This document shows, in pieces, positions 27,487 to 36,369 of a DNA stretch of 64,000 bases (position 1 is its first letter; each line of letters begins with the position of its first letter). Under the pieces are notes generated by a model. It did not search any database and had not been told where the DNA came from. It saw only the letters and a list, made by a program, of their open reading frames with translations. A program made the translations under genes and the position numbers. The stretch is taken from NCBI GenBank assembly GCA_016861025.1, contig BOKO01000003.1, positions 386,001 through 450,000 of the forward strand. Direction: 5' to 3'. The stretch comes from Chloroflexota bacterium. GTDB lineage: Bacteria; Chloroflexota; Anaerolineae; Caldilineales; Caldilineaceae.

Positions 27487-28722
27487 TTATCCACAGCCGC
27501 CGCCGCTGGCGCCGCGTTTCATCTGCAGCTTGATCTTCGGCGTGTACTCCAGTTCATAATGGTGCGCATCGGGGTCGGCGGCGGCATAGCGGTCGCCCAG
27601 GGCGGCGGCAAAGATGTAGTGCAGCCGGTCGTCGCCGGAAGGAGTGGGCGTCTGCTGCAACGTTGGGTCATCGTGACCGAAGACCGTCAGCCAGTTGTTC
27701 AGCCCACCCTCCAGAATGTAGACGTTGGGCACACTTTCGGCGACCAGCAACTTCCAGGCGGCGGTGGCGGCGGTCTCGTCGTTGCTCATCACCACGAAGA
27801 CAGTGTTGGCAGCCGCTTCGAGCTGCAATTCGGGAATCGCCGCCTGCACCTGGTCAAGCGGCAGGTGGCGGGCGCGCCGGATGTGGAAGAGGTTATAGTC
27901 CGCCTCGTCGCGCACATCGAGCATGACGACCTTCACCTGGTCGTCGGCGAGATTTGCCAGCAACTCACCCGGATGAATCTGCACGGTGCGTGCTGCCAAC
28001 AGCGCCTCTTTCTCCGGCGCCAGGCGCGTCCACTTATCCTGCGTCGTCGGCTGACCGATGATCAGCACCAGCACCGCGCCCGCCAGGATCGTCGCGGCCG
28101 CAGCGCGGCGTCCCCAGCGATGTTGTGGTTTGTCCTTGCCGCCGATCATCTGCTCGAGCTGTTCGCCGCCCCAGAACATGATGAGCGCCATCAGCACCAC
28201 GCCGACCACGACGACGCCGGTGGGTAGATTGAGCCAGTCCATCAGCGTCAGGCGACCGTAGTAGCTGCTGTTCCAGAACTCCTCGAAGTATTGCACGGTC
28301 TCGCCAAAGAGGAAGATGCCAAACAGCCCGCCCAGCGCAAAGAAGATGCCGTCGATCTTGAGCGTCGCCGCCGACACGAGCGAGGTGCCGGGACAAAAGC
28401 CGCCGATGATGAAGCCGACGCCCATGATCAATCCACCGACGATGCCAGGCCACAGGTAGGTTGGGTTGACCCAGATCAGGTTGTAGTCGAGCAATCCCAG
28501 CCCGGTCGCTGCAAAGATCAACACCATCGCCACGATGATGCCGGTGAACATGACCTTGAGCACGGTCATTTCCTTGAAATAGAACTGCGCTGCCAGCTTG
28601 GTGGAGATGGCGAAGCCCGAAATCTCCAGCACATAGCCAAAGGCAAAGCCGATCAACAGGTAGACGACATACGCGCCCCAGTGACCGAGCAACTGCGTGA
28701 GCGAAAGTGGAAACGGCGCCAT
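27487..28722 (-). CDS. YeeE/YedE transporter fused to a rhodanese-like domain
   Basis: 411 residues. The first 200 form a YeeE/YedE (TsuA-like) sulfur-transport unit with about seven helices and the motif GGFCPGTS. A further helix follows, then a rhodanese-like domain (about 255-345). In that domain the place of the catalytic Cys loop reads FVVMSNDETAATAAW, with no Cys, so persulfide transfer there is unlikely. Family members import thiosulfate or move sulfur. It lies 12 bases from the shorter YeeE gene. Confidence 0.88.
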   Translation of the reverse strand: MAPFPLSLTQLLGHWGAYVVYLLIGFAFGYVLEISGFAISTKLAAQFYFKEMTVLKVMFTGIIVAMVLIFAATGLGLLDYNLIWVNPTYLWPGIVGGLIMGVGFIIGGFCPGTSLVSAATLKIDGIFFALGGLFGIFLFGETVQYFEEFWNSSYYGRLTLMDWLNLPTGVVVVGVVLMALIMFWGGEQLEQMIGGKDKPQHRWGRRAAAATILAGAVLVLIIGQPTTQDKWTRLAPEKEALLAARTVQIHPGELLANLADDQVKVVMLDVRDEADYNLFHIRRARHLPLDQVQAAIPELQLEAAANTVFVVMSNDETAATAAWKLLVAESVPNVYILEGGLNNWLTVFGHDDPTLQQTPTPSGDDRLHYIFAAALGDRYAAADPDAHHYELEYTPKIKLQMKRGASGGGCG

Positions 28723-28734
28723 GCTGCAACCTCC

Positions 28735-29307
28735 TCAATTCCACAGCCGGCGCACAAAGTACGCCAGCGCATAGCCGCCTGCAAAGACGGCAAACATGAA
28801 TGCCCAACTGCCAGCGGAGAGCACGGCGCCGCCAGAGAGCGCCTGCCCTGAGGTGCAGCCACGCGCAAAGCGGGCGCCATAGCCCATGATCGCACCGCCC
28901 ACAAACGCCATCACCCATCGTGTGCGCACGGAGATGTTGGGGCCTTTGTTGGTCTCAACCTTGAGCCGCCCATGCAGCCAGCCGGAGAAGAAGCCGCCCA
29001 TCAACGTGCCGAGCGTCATGAAGACCAGGTAATCGTCGAGCGGGTTCTTGTCGCCGCCTGCCATCTTGAGCAGATAGGCGACGCGGTCAACGTGCTCCGG
29101 CGCCACCAGGTCCTGCAGGAAGACGACGTAGCGGTTCAGCCCGCCCGATGCGCCCAGCCCGTTGCCCGTCAAAAAGAAGGAGAGAAAGAGCACCACGCCG
29201 AGCAGCGCGCCGCCCACATACGGGTTTACAAAGGGTTTTTCCGGTCGACCAAAGAGGGCATGCCGCCAGCCGCGCGCCTTTGGTTGTTCATTCGCAATCG
29301 TCGTCAT
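28735..29307 (-). CDS. YeeE/YedE-family sulfur transport protein
   Basis: 190 residues with four to five helices and the signature ARGCTSGQALSGGAVL carrying the sulfur-handling Cys. It is one half of a split pair with the adjacent longer YeeE gene; together they would equal a full YeeE/TsuA. Such pairs import thiosulfate or related sulfane species. It lies in the same minus-strand run as the multiheme cytochromes, 75 bases after the cytochrome b fusion. Confidence 0.9.
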   Translation of the reverse strand: MTTIANEQPKARGWRHALFGRPEKPFVNPYVGGALLGVVLFLSFFLTGNGLGASGGLNRYVVFLQDLVAPEHVDRVAYLLKMAGGDKNPLDDYLVFMTLGTLMGGFFSGWLHGRLKVETNKGPNISVRTRWVMAFVGGAIMGYGARFARGCTSGQALSGGAVLSAGSWAFMFAVFAGGYALAYFVRRLWN

Positions 29308-29382
29308 CGCATCACCTCAAATCCTGCATCACATCCGAATAACCCCATTACCCCAACACCCCATTTCTTCACGATGCACCCA

Positions 29383-32133
29383 TCACGCATGTTCCGCATG
29401 AGCATGCACCTCCACATCTTCCCAACCGGTGACCATCGCTTTGATGTCGGTCAGCACGGTGGGGCCAGTTGTCGTCAGGTAGACATGCGCCACAATGAAC
29501 GCGGCGAAGAGCCAGGCCACCAGCGTATGCACCGGCGCCAGCACTGGCAGCCCGCCCAACAGCCCTGCGGCCACCGGCCACTGCTGCACACCCCACATCA
29601 GCCCGCCGGTGATGATCTGCAGCGGCAGCAGCACGTTGAGCAAGCCGAAGTAGGTGACCTGCTGCAGCGGATTCAGCTTCTGGCGCCGCGTCTTTTCCAG
29701 CGGATGCGATTCGCCCTTGAAGATGCCGTAGAGATAGAACTTTGTCTGCAAAATCGCCTGGTCGAAGAAGCCGTAGGGGCGCGGGATGAACTGCTGAATG
29801 GCGCCACTGGTCAAATGATAGAACAGCGACATCGCTGCGTTGATCAACACAATCAGCGCCAGCATGTTATGCACCCAGACGATGTAGCGGAAGTTGAACA
29901 TGCCGAGCATGTCGGGCCGGTGGATGACCAGCCCAGTAAAGAGCAGCAGGATGATCGCGACCGTCTGCAGCCAGTGCCAGAAGCGTTCGTAGGCGTCGTA
30001 CATATAGACGCGCTTCAGTTCGGGCGTGTGGCGCGGACGGCGCAGCGCGGCGATGAAGCGCAGCACCGCGTGCAGCGTCACACTAGCCAGCACCGCCAGG
30101 AAGACGCCCAGCCCCAGCCAATCCACCCACTCGACGCGGTTGCGCCCAAAGATGTAGACGCCCGCCTGTTCGGGCGCAGGCTGGAAGTGCAGTGTCCCGT
30201 CGTCGCCGACCTGAATGTCGCCGCTGGTCACGATGTTGGCGTCATTGACGAACGCCGGCACGACGCCGCCGGGTAGGAAGCTCGCCAGTTGCATCGGCTG
30301 GTGCAGCGCGGCGTTGTCGTGGTGGCAGGTCTGGCAGTCGCGCGTGGCGAATTCCCCACGCGCCACGCCGTGATTGATGCTGTAGGGCTGCACCTCGCCT
30401 TCGACACGCGGGTTGTTGAGACCCTGCGCCGCCAGCTGCGCGGCCACCGCCGCAGTTTTGGCGTCGCTGTCGAGGCGCAGCTCTGTGCTGCTCAACTCGC
30501 CGTCGCCATCCGCATCGAAGAGCGCGAGCAGTTCCGGCGCATACGCGTCACCCTCGAACCAGGCGGCTTGCAGGTCTGCCAGCGGAACCGGGCGCGTGGC
30601 GCCGTTGGCGTCGTCATAGACCCAGTACCAGGCGCTGATCAGGTTGTAGGGCGCCAGTTGTTGCCCGCCGTCGATGTCGCCGCGCATCATCAGCGTCGGC
30701 GTCCACGGTTCGATCAGCGTGTCGACGCCAGCGTCTGGCCCATCGGCGCCGCGACAGTTGACGACGCTGCCGCCGTCGGCGTCGAGCACCGTCCAGTCGA
30801 CGGACTCGATAGCGGGGGCGTACATCTGCGGCGTGTGGCAGCTTTCGCAGGAGAGCACCTGCATGTGCCGGTCGACGTAGGGCAGCCAGGCGCTGTGGCT
30901 GTCGGTGTTGTGGCACGACTCGCAGCGGCGCATCGTCCCCTTGAGTTCGGGCGCAATCGTGTACTGTGCGCTCTGCCCACGTGCGAAGTTGTGGTCGGGC
31001 CGCTCCAGATATTCACCGATATCGAGGCGGCGTGGGTCATAGACCAGGTGACTGGGGCGGGTGGCGTCCGACTCTTGCACGTGCGCCGGATTGTTGAGCG
31101 CATAATGACAGTCGGTGCAGCTCAGTTGGCGTTCGGCGTGGATGTCCCAGGCGCGGTTGAGCGACGCCTTGCCCGCCACGTTGACGCCCGACTGCGCAAT
31201 CTTCTGCCCGGAGATCACCTGTCCAGTCGTCGCCGTCTGTGGGTTGGCCGTGTCGCAGCCAGCGATGGTGAGCGGGGTGGCGATGTCGGTATGCACCAGC
31301 CCATGACACTGCGCACAGTTGGCGTTGGTGGGGTCTTGTACGCGCACATAGGCGGGCAGCAGCGCGCCGTCGTCGCCAAAGGCAGCGGCGTTCCATTGCC
31401 AGCCGGCCGCGGTGTGCGTCACGATGCCGGTGGCGGCTAAGGTTGCGGTGTTTGCCCAGCCAAACTCGCCGGACGCCAGCGCGGCGGTGCGCGCGGCGTG
31501 GTCGGGCTGATCCAGGTGGCAGAGAAAACAGTCCATCTCCATCACGCCCGACTGCTGCCAGTCCCAGGCTGCGATCTCGCCGTCGGCGGTGCGGATGCTC
31601 GTCTCCGGGCTGGCGGGGTCGAGCGGCAGGCTGGTGAGCGGGTCGCCGGTGCGGCTGGTTACGGTTGGGCCGCCGCCGGCAATGCGCCCGCCCAGCAGCA
31701 TCAGCCACTCCGCCGTGCTCAGGTCGAGCCGTTCGTCGCCGGCTGGCGTCAGGTAGCGATAGGTGAGCGGATCCCATTTGCCGAACATGCCGTCGCTGGT
31801 GTCCCACGGTCGCCCGCTGGCGGTCTGCCCCGGCGCGGTCATGCTGCGCAGCCCCAGGTCGGCATGGAAGCTATGGTCGGCGATGAAGGCGGCGTCGTGG
31901 CAACTGCCGCAGGTGCGCATGGTCGAGACGGGCGCGCCGCTGTCGAGCACGTTGCGCCCTTCGGCGTCGAGCATGGTGAAGGTGGGGTGCAGCGGCGAAA
32001 GCGGGCCTGCTGTCGGCGGCGTCGACTGCGCCGCGGCCTGATCGCTGCCCAGCAGCAGGCTGGCAGCCCCCAACAGCACGAACAACAATAGGAAGCACCC
32101 GAAAGTTGGTTGGCGTCGCATAAGAGAACTCAT
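29383..32133 (-). CDS. Heptaheme cytochrome c fused to membrane cytochrome b
   Basis: 916 residues. A signal helix is followed by an exported domain with seven CxxCH heme sites (starting near residues 75, 202, 273, 339, 404, 429 and 600). An EF-hand-like loop DADGDGELSSTEL sits near 540-552. From about 670 on, five or so membrane helices with well-placed His (ERFWHWLQ, LVIHRPD, WVHN, FYHL) form a di-heme cytochrome b561-like unit. It should oxidise quinol and feed the octaheme partner (or the reverse). AGGCAGGA precedes the ATG at 32133. Confidence 0.88.
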   Translation of the reverse strand: MSSLMRRQPTFGCFLLLFVLLGAASLLLGSDQAAAQSTPPTAGPLSPLHPTFTMLDAEGRNVLDSGAPVSTMRTCGSCHDAAFIADHSFHADLGLRSMTAPGQTASGRPWDTSDGMFGKWDPLTYRYLTPAGDERLDLSTAEWLMLLGGRIAGGGPTVTSRTGDPLTSLPLDPASPETSIRTADGEIAAWDWQQSGVMEMDCFLCHLDQPDHAARTAALASGEFGWANTATLAATGIVTHTAAGWQWNAAAFGDDGALLPAYVRVQDPTNANCAQCHGLVHTDIATPLTIAGCDTANPQTATTGQVISGQKIAQSGVNVAGKASLNRAWDIHAERQLSCTDCHYALNNPAHVQESDATRPSHLVYDPRRLDIGEYLERPDHNFARGQSAQYTIAPELKGTMRRCESCHNTDSHSAWLPYVDRHMQVLSCESCHTPQMYAPAIESVDWTVLDADGGSVVNCRGADGPDAGVDTLIEPWTPTLMMRGDIDGGQQLAPYNLISAWYWVYDDANGATRPVPLADLQAAWFEGDAYAPELLALFDADGDGELSSTELRLDSDAKTAAVAAQLAAQGLNNPRVEGEVQPYSINHGVARGEFATRDCQTCHHDNAALHQPMQLASFLPGGVVPAFVNDANIVTSGDIQVGDDGTLHFQPAPEQAGVYIFGRNRVEWVDWLGLGVFLAVLASVTLHAVLRFIAALRRPRHTPELKRVYMYDAYERFWHWLQTVAIILLLFTGLVIHRPDMLGMFNFRYIVWVHNMLALIVLINAAMSLFYHLTSGAIQQFIPRPYGFFDQAILQTKFYLYGIFKGESHPLEKTRRQKLNPLQQVTYFGLLNVLLPLQIITGGLMWGVQQWPVAAGLLGGLPVLAPVHTLVAWLFAAFIVAHVYLTTTGPTVLTDIKAMVTGWEDVEVHAHAEHA

Positions 32134-32152
32134 TCCTGCCTCACGATGTGGA

Positions 32153-33589
32153 TCACTTTGCTGCATTGCGCCCACCCCATTTGATCGGGTCGCCAGGATA
32201 GCCGAGCGCCTGCCAATCCATCACGCCATTGTCGCCATGACAGCTTTCGCATTGCAGCGCGTTTTCCTTCGGCTGCACCATGTGCGTGGTGGGCCAATAC
32301 ATCCAGGTTTCGGTGAAGCCATATTCGCCGCTGAATTCCAGCCCGTTCGCTTCGGCGCCCATCTTCAGCGCCGAGGGCCAATCGAACGTCGTCCAGAAGC
32401 CGCCCGCGCCCGAGGTTGTGGGCGGCAACAGGTAGTTGTAGACGGTGTCGTAGGGCTGCTTGGCGCGGTGAATCTTGAAGGGCCAGATGCGCGCATCCGG
32501 GTTCTTGATGTCGCCGCCGGGCGGGTTGAGCAGCGTCGGTCCCTCCAGATTGACGGGATCGCCCATCAGGTAGCGATAGGCAACGGCGCCGTCGTACCAG
32601 AGATATTCCGGCTGCACGTCCTTTTCATACAAAAAATCGCCTTTGATCTTGAGATAGGTGTAATGATCTTCCGGGCGATCCTGACCGGCCGTTGACCAAT
32701 CCCAGGTGACTTTCGTCGGGTTCTTGGTGGCGATTGCCGGAATATGGCAGCTTTGGCACGCCACCGTCGCCACGTGCGCGTTGATGCGCTCATCTTCGTG
32801 CAGGTCGGGCTGATGGCAGTCGGTGCAGGCAATCTGGTTCTCGTTATCCACGCTGACCGAGAGCATCCGCCCGGAGATCGCGTGATCCTCAGTTCTATGG
32901 CAGTCGGTGCAGACAAAGCCGTGGCCGCCCATGTGGACATCCAGGCTGTCCGACGGGAAGAGCAGGCTCTCGTCAAGATCGCCATGCTTGACGTTGTTGC
33001 CGCCGCCGCCGTCGAAATGGCATTTGCCACAGTTGTCACAACCGGGATTGCGCACACTCTGCGCCGCCGCCGTCAGATCAACGCCTTCCGCCGGGTTGCC
33101 ATATTCACCCTTTGCATACAGCGCCGTGTCGGCGTGGCACGCCAGACAATCGACATTGAGATTGTTCTCAAAGTCGTAGGGCGTCTCTTCCCAGCCGTAG
33201 CCGGCGTGACAGGTCATGCACGTGCGTTCGTTGCTGGTGGCGGCAATGCAGAAGTTGTTGATCAGGTTCATCTTGCCGATGCCTTCCACCACATTGTCGT
33301 GACCAGGGATCGCCACCGGATCGCTTTGCCACGTCCAGTGCACCGTGTGCATGATCTGGTCGTCGGCTTCTTCGTGGCATTCCAAACACGCCTGCGTCAC
33401 TTCTTGACCGGTGGTGAAAGGACCTTTGATAATGTCCTTGTGGTCGGTGTGCGCCGGATGTTTCGGCACACCTGTCCACGGGTTATCAGAAGTCTGCGCG
33501 ACGCGCGGCCAAAATATGACCATCGGAACTGCGATCACCAGCGCGACTGCGATCACTCCTAACACCCAAATATAACGACTTTGATTCAT
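32153..33589 (-). CDS. Octaheme c-type cytochrome, tetrathionate reductase family
   Basis: 478 residues. One N-terminal membrane or signal helix (about 7-27) and eight CxxCH sites at residues 68, 124, 148, 187, 227, 255, 278 and 447. Spacing and flanking text (HTVHWTWQSDP, GYGWEETPYDF) fit the OTR/TIGR04315 octaheme family. Members reduce tetrathionate, and also nitrite or hydroxylamine in vitro. A retained anchor would keep it on the outer membrane face. It leads the operon, 20 bases before the heptaheme-cytochrome b gene. Confidence 0.9.
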   Translation of the reverse strand: MNQSRYIWVLGVIAVALVIAVPMVIFWPRVAQTSDNPWTGVPKHPAHTDHKDIIKGPFTTGQEVTQACLECHEEADDQIMHTVHWTWQSDPVAIPGHDNVVEGIGKMNLINNFCIAATSNERTCMTCHAGYGWEETPYDFENNLNVDCLACHADTALYAKGEYGNPAEGVDLTAAAQSVRNPGCDNCGKCHFDGGGGNNVKHGDLDESLLFPSDSLDVHMGGHGFVCTDCHRTEDHAISGRMLSVSVDNENQIACTDCHQPDLHEDERINAHVATVACQSCHIPAIATKNPTKVTWDWSTAGQDRPEDHYTYLKIKGDFLYEKDVQPEYLWYDGAVAYRYLMGDPVNLEGPTLLNPPGGDIKNPDARIWPFKIHRAKQPYDTVYNYLLPPTTSGAGGFWTTFDWPSALKMGAEANGLEFSGEYGFTETWMYWPTTHMVQPKENALQCESCHGDNGVMDWQALGYPGDPIKWGGRNAAK

Positions 33590-33602
33590 TCAGCACCCCA
33601 TA

Positions 33603-33656
33603 TGTGAATTTTTTCACGATCTTCAGGTATATTGTATTAACTGCTTCAAATGTGAA
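33603..33656 (-). promoter_or_regulatory. Crp/Fnr-like palindromes upstream of the octaheme gene
   Basis: TGTGA-N6-TCACG at 33603-33618 fits the Crp half-site pattern with one mismatch and ends 13 bases before the ATG. A second palindrome, TTCA-N4-TGAA, lies at 33645-33656; the two centres are 40 bases apart. The near one would overlap the mRNA leader, so it would suit repression. A Crp/Fnr regulator is encoded in the same operon. Confidence 0.5.
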
Positions 33657-33673
33657 AACTCTGGATGGATGGC

Positions 33674-34330
33674 TCAGGGAGACGGATCGGCAGGGGCAAA
33701 ATGGCGACGTTGGGGACGGTCGCGTTCGTCGGTGGGCGCCAGCACCAGCAACATTTGCGCTGGACTGTCGCCTTCATTGTGCCAGCGATGGGGCAGGTAA
33801 GACTCAAAGAGCAGGCTGTCCCCAGGCGTCAATTGATAACACTCGCCATCAACGGTGTACGTAATGCACCCCGTCAGACAATAGACAAACTCGTAACCAG
33901 TGTGAACAATCGGGTCGGCGCCGCTGCCATGGTGTGGCGCCAACGTCACTACACAGGGATGCAATCCGCGCCCGGTGAAGCCGATGGCAAGATCATCGCA
34001 GACTCCATGCGCAAATTGGCGTCCGGTGCGCTCCGTTCCTTTTATGTACACCACCTGACGCTGTGGCGAGGGCGCCTCAAAAAAAGCAGTGATAGAGACG
34101 CCTAATGCCTGCGCAGTGCGGTGCAAGGTGCTGACGCTGGGAGAGATTTTACCGTTCTCAATCAAGCTCAGGGTGTTGACAGAAAGGCCGCTCGCCTCTG
34201 CCAGCGCACGAATCGACAGCCCGCTTTCCAAACGCAACTGACGCACGCGCTGCCCGACATAGTTTTCCTGTGATGCATCGAGACTCTGTCCAACGACATC
34301 GTCGGGTGCTTGATGTTGCAAACGTCCCAT
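33674..34330 (-). CDS. XRE-family regulator with cupin domain
   Basis: 218 residues: an N-terminal helix-turn-helix (about 26-80) with LRLESGLSIRALAEASGLSVNTLSLIENG, then a C-terminal cupin (about 130-205) with a His/Glu pattern in VHTGYEFVYCLTG and PHRWHN. Such proteins bind small molecules in the cupin and repress nearby operons. GGAGGTG lies before the ATG at 34330. It sits 84 bases upstream of the octaheme gene on the same strand and carries an operator-like palindrome in its own promoter. Confidence 0.92.
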   Translation of the reverse strand: MGRLQHQAPDDVVGQSLDASQENYVGQRVRQLRLESGLSIRALAEASGLSVNTLSLIENGKISPSVSTLHRTAQALGVSITAFFEAPSPQRQVVYIKGTERTGRQFAHGVCDDLAIGFTGRGLHPCVVTLAPHHGSGADPIVHTGYEFVYCLTGCITYTVDGECYQLTPGDSLLFESYLPHRWHNEGDSPAQMLLVLAPTDERDRPQRRHFAPADPSP

Positions 34331-34376
34331 CGCACCTCCATGGGAGGAATTAAAAAGAAGCACGCTGCCAACCAAT

Positions 34377-34405
34377 ATTATAGTTGATTCGCCGCAAAAA
34401 TCAAC
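34377..34405 (-). promoter_or_regulatory. Promoter and operator of the XRE-cupin gene
   Basis: On the minus strand the -35 box TTGATT (34399-34404) and -10 box TATAAT (34377-34382) are 16 bases apart. A 7-base inverted repeat, GTTGATT at 34383-34389 and AATCAAC at 34399-34405, overlaps the promoter and the spacer. This is what an autorepressor site looks like. AACCAAT also occurs on both sides of it. Confidence 0.65.
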
Positions 34406-34490
34406 CAATAAAATATACAAAACATACCAAATAATGGGGGACAGATGTCCCATCTTTGCGCAAGCGCAACGACAACACCCGAAAATCGTA

Positions 34491-34540
34491 CACAAAAAAC
34501 GCCGGTCTGAGCGATGTATTGCATCGCTCAGACCGGCGTT
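34491..34540 (-). terminator. Terminator of the DUF5666 gene
   Basis: A perfect 19-pair stem (34498-34516 with 34522-34540) has a 5-base loop. On the minus strand it is followed by TTTTTTGTG. It ends the transcript of the DUF5666 repeat gene. Confidence 0.88.
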
Positions 34541-34590
34541 CACTTTGCAAGCAACGGGTCCGACTAGAGTTTGGAGCTTGCCAGAATTCT

Positions 34591-36369
34591 CTACCGGTTG
34601 ACGGTGGGCAAGAAGATCGTAGTGGAAATCGTCAGGCCACGCACTTCGGTGGCGACGATCGTGCCGTCCGTCTCGACGTAGCTATTCACCCAGGCTGTGC
34701 TGCCAACCTCAAGCTCACTCTCCACTTCGTCGATGTCGGTCGCAGGCGTGATTAGATAGTCAACGCCGCCGATGCGCCAGACCTCGTCATCGGTGACCGC
34801 CGCAGCACTGAGCTGCTGCTTCGCCTCAATTACGCCCAACTGAGATTGAGCGCCAGCGCCTGGCGGCACTTTGGTTTCAAGTTCATGGATGACATTGCGT
34901 CCATTGACAATGTGATACTCCACTGCGACGTATGCACCCACGCCCAACAAACCCTTCTCTTCCTTGAATTTGCTTCCCGGAATGGCGACATAGACGGTGT
35001 CGTTGATCGTCCATTCACCAATAAGCCCTTCCGGCGGCATCTGGTTCACATACCCAAATGCTTTCAGATGGGCAGGATTGTTGACGCCGCCGCGCGATCG
35101 GGTTGTCTCGATTCGGGTCGCCACCCGTTGGCCGTTCTCGTCGATCACATATTTGACGCGCACGCGTGCGCCAACTTCAAACGGCCCGTGCTTCTCGCGC
35201 AGGCGCGTCGCGGCCGTCACCTGATAGTCGATGCCGCCGATCGTCCAGACGCCGATCCTTTCGGCAGGCAGGCTGTCAATCACACCGAAGGCATGGCCTT
35301 TGTTTGGCCGCACGTGCGATTTCAATTCGATCTCGCGTGCATAAAAGTCGCCATTTGAGCGAATGACAAATTTCACCTTGACGACCACACCGACCGCAAA
35401 GACTCCGTTCTTCTGCTCAAGTTTTGTCGACTGGTCAACCAGGAAGGTGATGCCGGCGATGTTCCACTCACCGAGCAAACCATCGGGGAGGCTTTGCACC
35501 GTTCCATATAGCTCGCCTCTGCCGATAATGTCGTCGTTGCCATCGCCGTTGCACTTGTGATCGCGTTCAGTCTCGACCTTTTGAAGCGTCGCCGGTTCGG
35601 TGTTGATGAGAGCGTGTAGTTTCACGCATACGCCAACAGCAAATGCGCCGTTCTCTTGCTTGAAGCGGGTGGCGTCGGTCGCCACGTAAGGGATGCCTGC
35701 AACCACCCAGTCGCCGATCAACGATTCTGGAAAACTATCGATGCGTCCATAGCGTTCCACAACCTGACCCGCCGGAGGAGTAGGCGTCACCGGCGGAATC
35801 GTGCCGTTTCCACCACAATCGGACAGCGGTTTGCTTTCGAGTTTGTGCACGCGATAGGGAGCCTCGGCGCCGCTGTACTGCACTTTGGCGCACGCGCCGA
35901 CCACAAGCGGGCCATATCGCTGCTTGAATTCAGCGCCCGGCAGCGCCCGGTAGGCCACATTGCCGATCAGCCAGTCGCCCAACAGCCCGCGCTGCGGCGC
36001 CTGTTGGATGATGCCATAAGCCTCCTGTTTAGGCGTCGGCGCGCCTTGCCCACAGTCGTCGGCGCGCTTCTTTGCGATCTTTTTCGCCACAAAAGGCGCC
36101 TCTGCACCAACATATTCAACTTCGACGCAAACGCCTACATCAAAGTCTTCACGGTTGTTGCTGAATCGCGTGTTGGCGTCGGCGACAAATGTGCGCCCAG
36201 CCACGACCCACTCACCCCACAGCCCATCCGCCGGCAACGAGTCGACCAGCCCTTTCCACTCACGACCACCCGCCATCGCCACGCTGCTCGACCAGAACGC
36301 TGCAAGAATCACAAAAATGATGGCGTACACAGCCCATGCCCTGGTGCTCCGACCGATCTGTCTGTTCAT
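34591..36369 (-). CDS. Exported protein with seven DUF5666-type repeats
   Basis: 592 residues from the ATG preceded by AAGGAGGAG. A signal peptide or membrane helix (about 11-32, VAMA) is followed by seven repeats of about 70 residues, each with a G-x-V/I-x-S-L-P start, a G-x-W-x-I/V-x-G core and a V-G-x-x-V-x-V-x-Y/F centre. The first three repeats hold Cys pairs. This is the DUF5666 build, a small beta-barrel thought to be structural. The C-terminus IFLPTVNR is a motif seen at the ends of exported proteins in some Chloroflexota. No function is known. Confidence 0.85.
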   Translation of the reverse strand: MNRQIGRSTRAWAVYAIIFVILAAFWSSSVAMAGGREWKGLVDSLPADGLWGEWVVAGRTFVADANTRFSNNREDFDVGVCVEVEYVGAEAPFVAKKIAKKRADDCGQGAPTPKQEAYGIIQQAPQRGLLGDWLIGNVAYRALPGAEFKQRYGPLVVGACAKVQYSGAEAPYRVHKLESKPLSDCGGNGTIPPVTPTPPAGQVVERYGRIDSFPESLIGDWVVAGIPYVATDATRFKQENGAFAVGVCVKLHALINTEPATLQKVETERDHKCNGDGNDDIIGRGELYGTVQSLPDGLLGEWNIAGITFLVDQSTKLEQKNGVFAVGVVVKVKFVIRSNGDFYAREIELKSHVRPNKGHAFGVIDSLPAERIGVWTIGGIDYQVTAATRLREKHGPFEVGARVRVKYVIDENGQRVATRIETTRSRGGVNNPAHLKAFGYVNQMPPEGLIGEWTINDTVYVAIPGSKFKEEKGLLGVGAYVAVEYHIVNGRNVIHELETKVPPGAGAQSQLGVIEAKQQLSAAAVTDDEVWRIGGVDYLITPATDIDEVESELEVGSTAWVNSYVETDGTIVATEVRGLTISTTIFLPTVNR

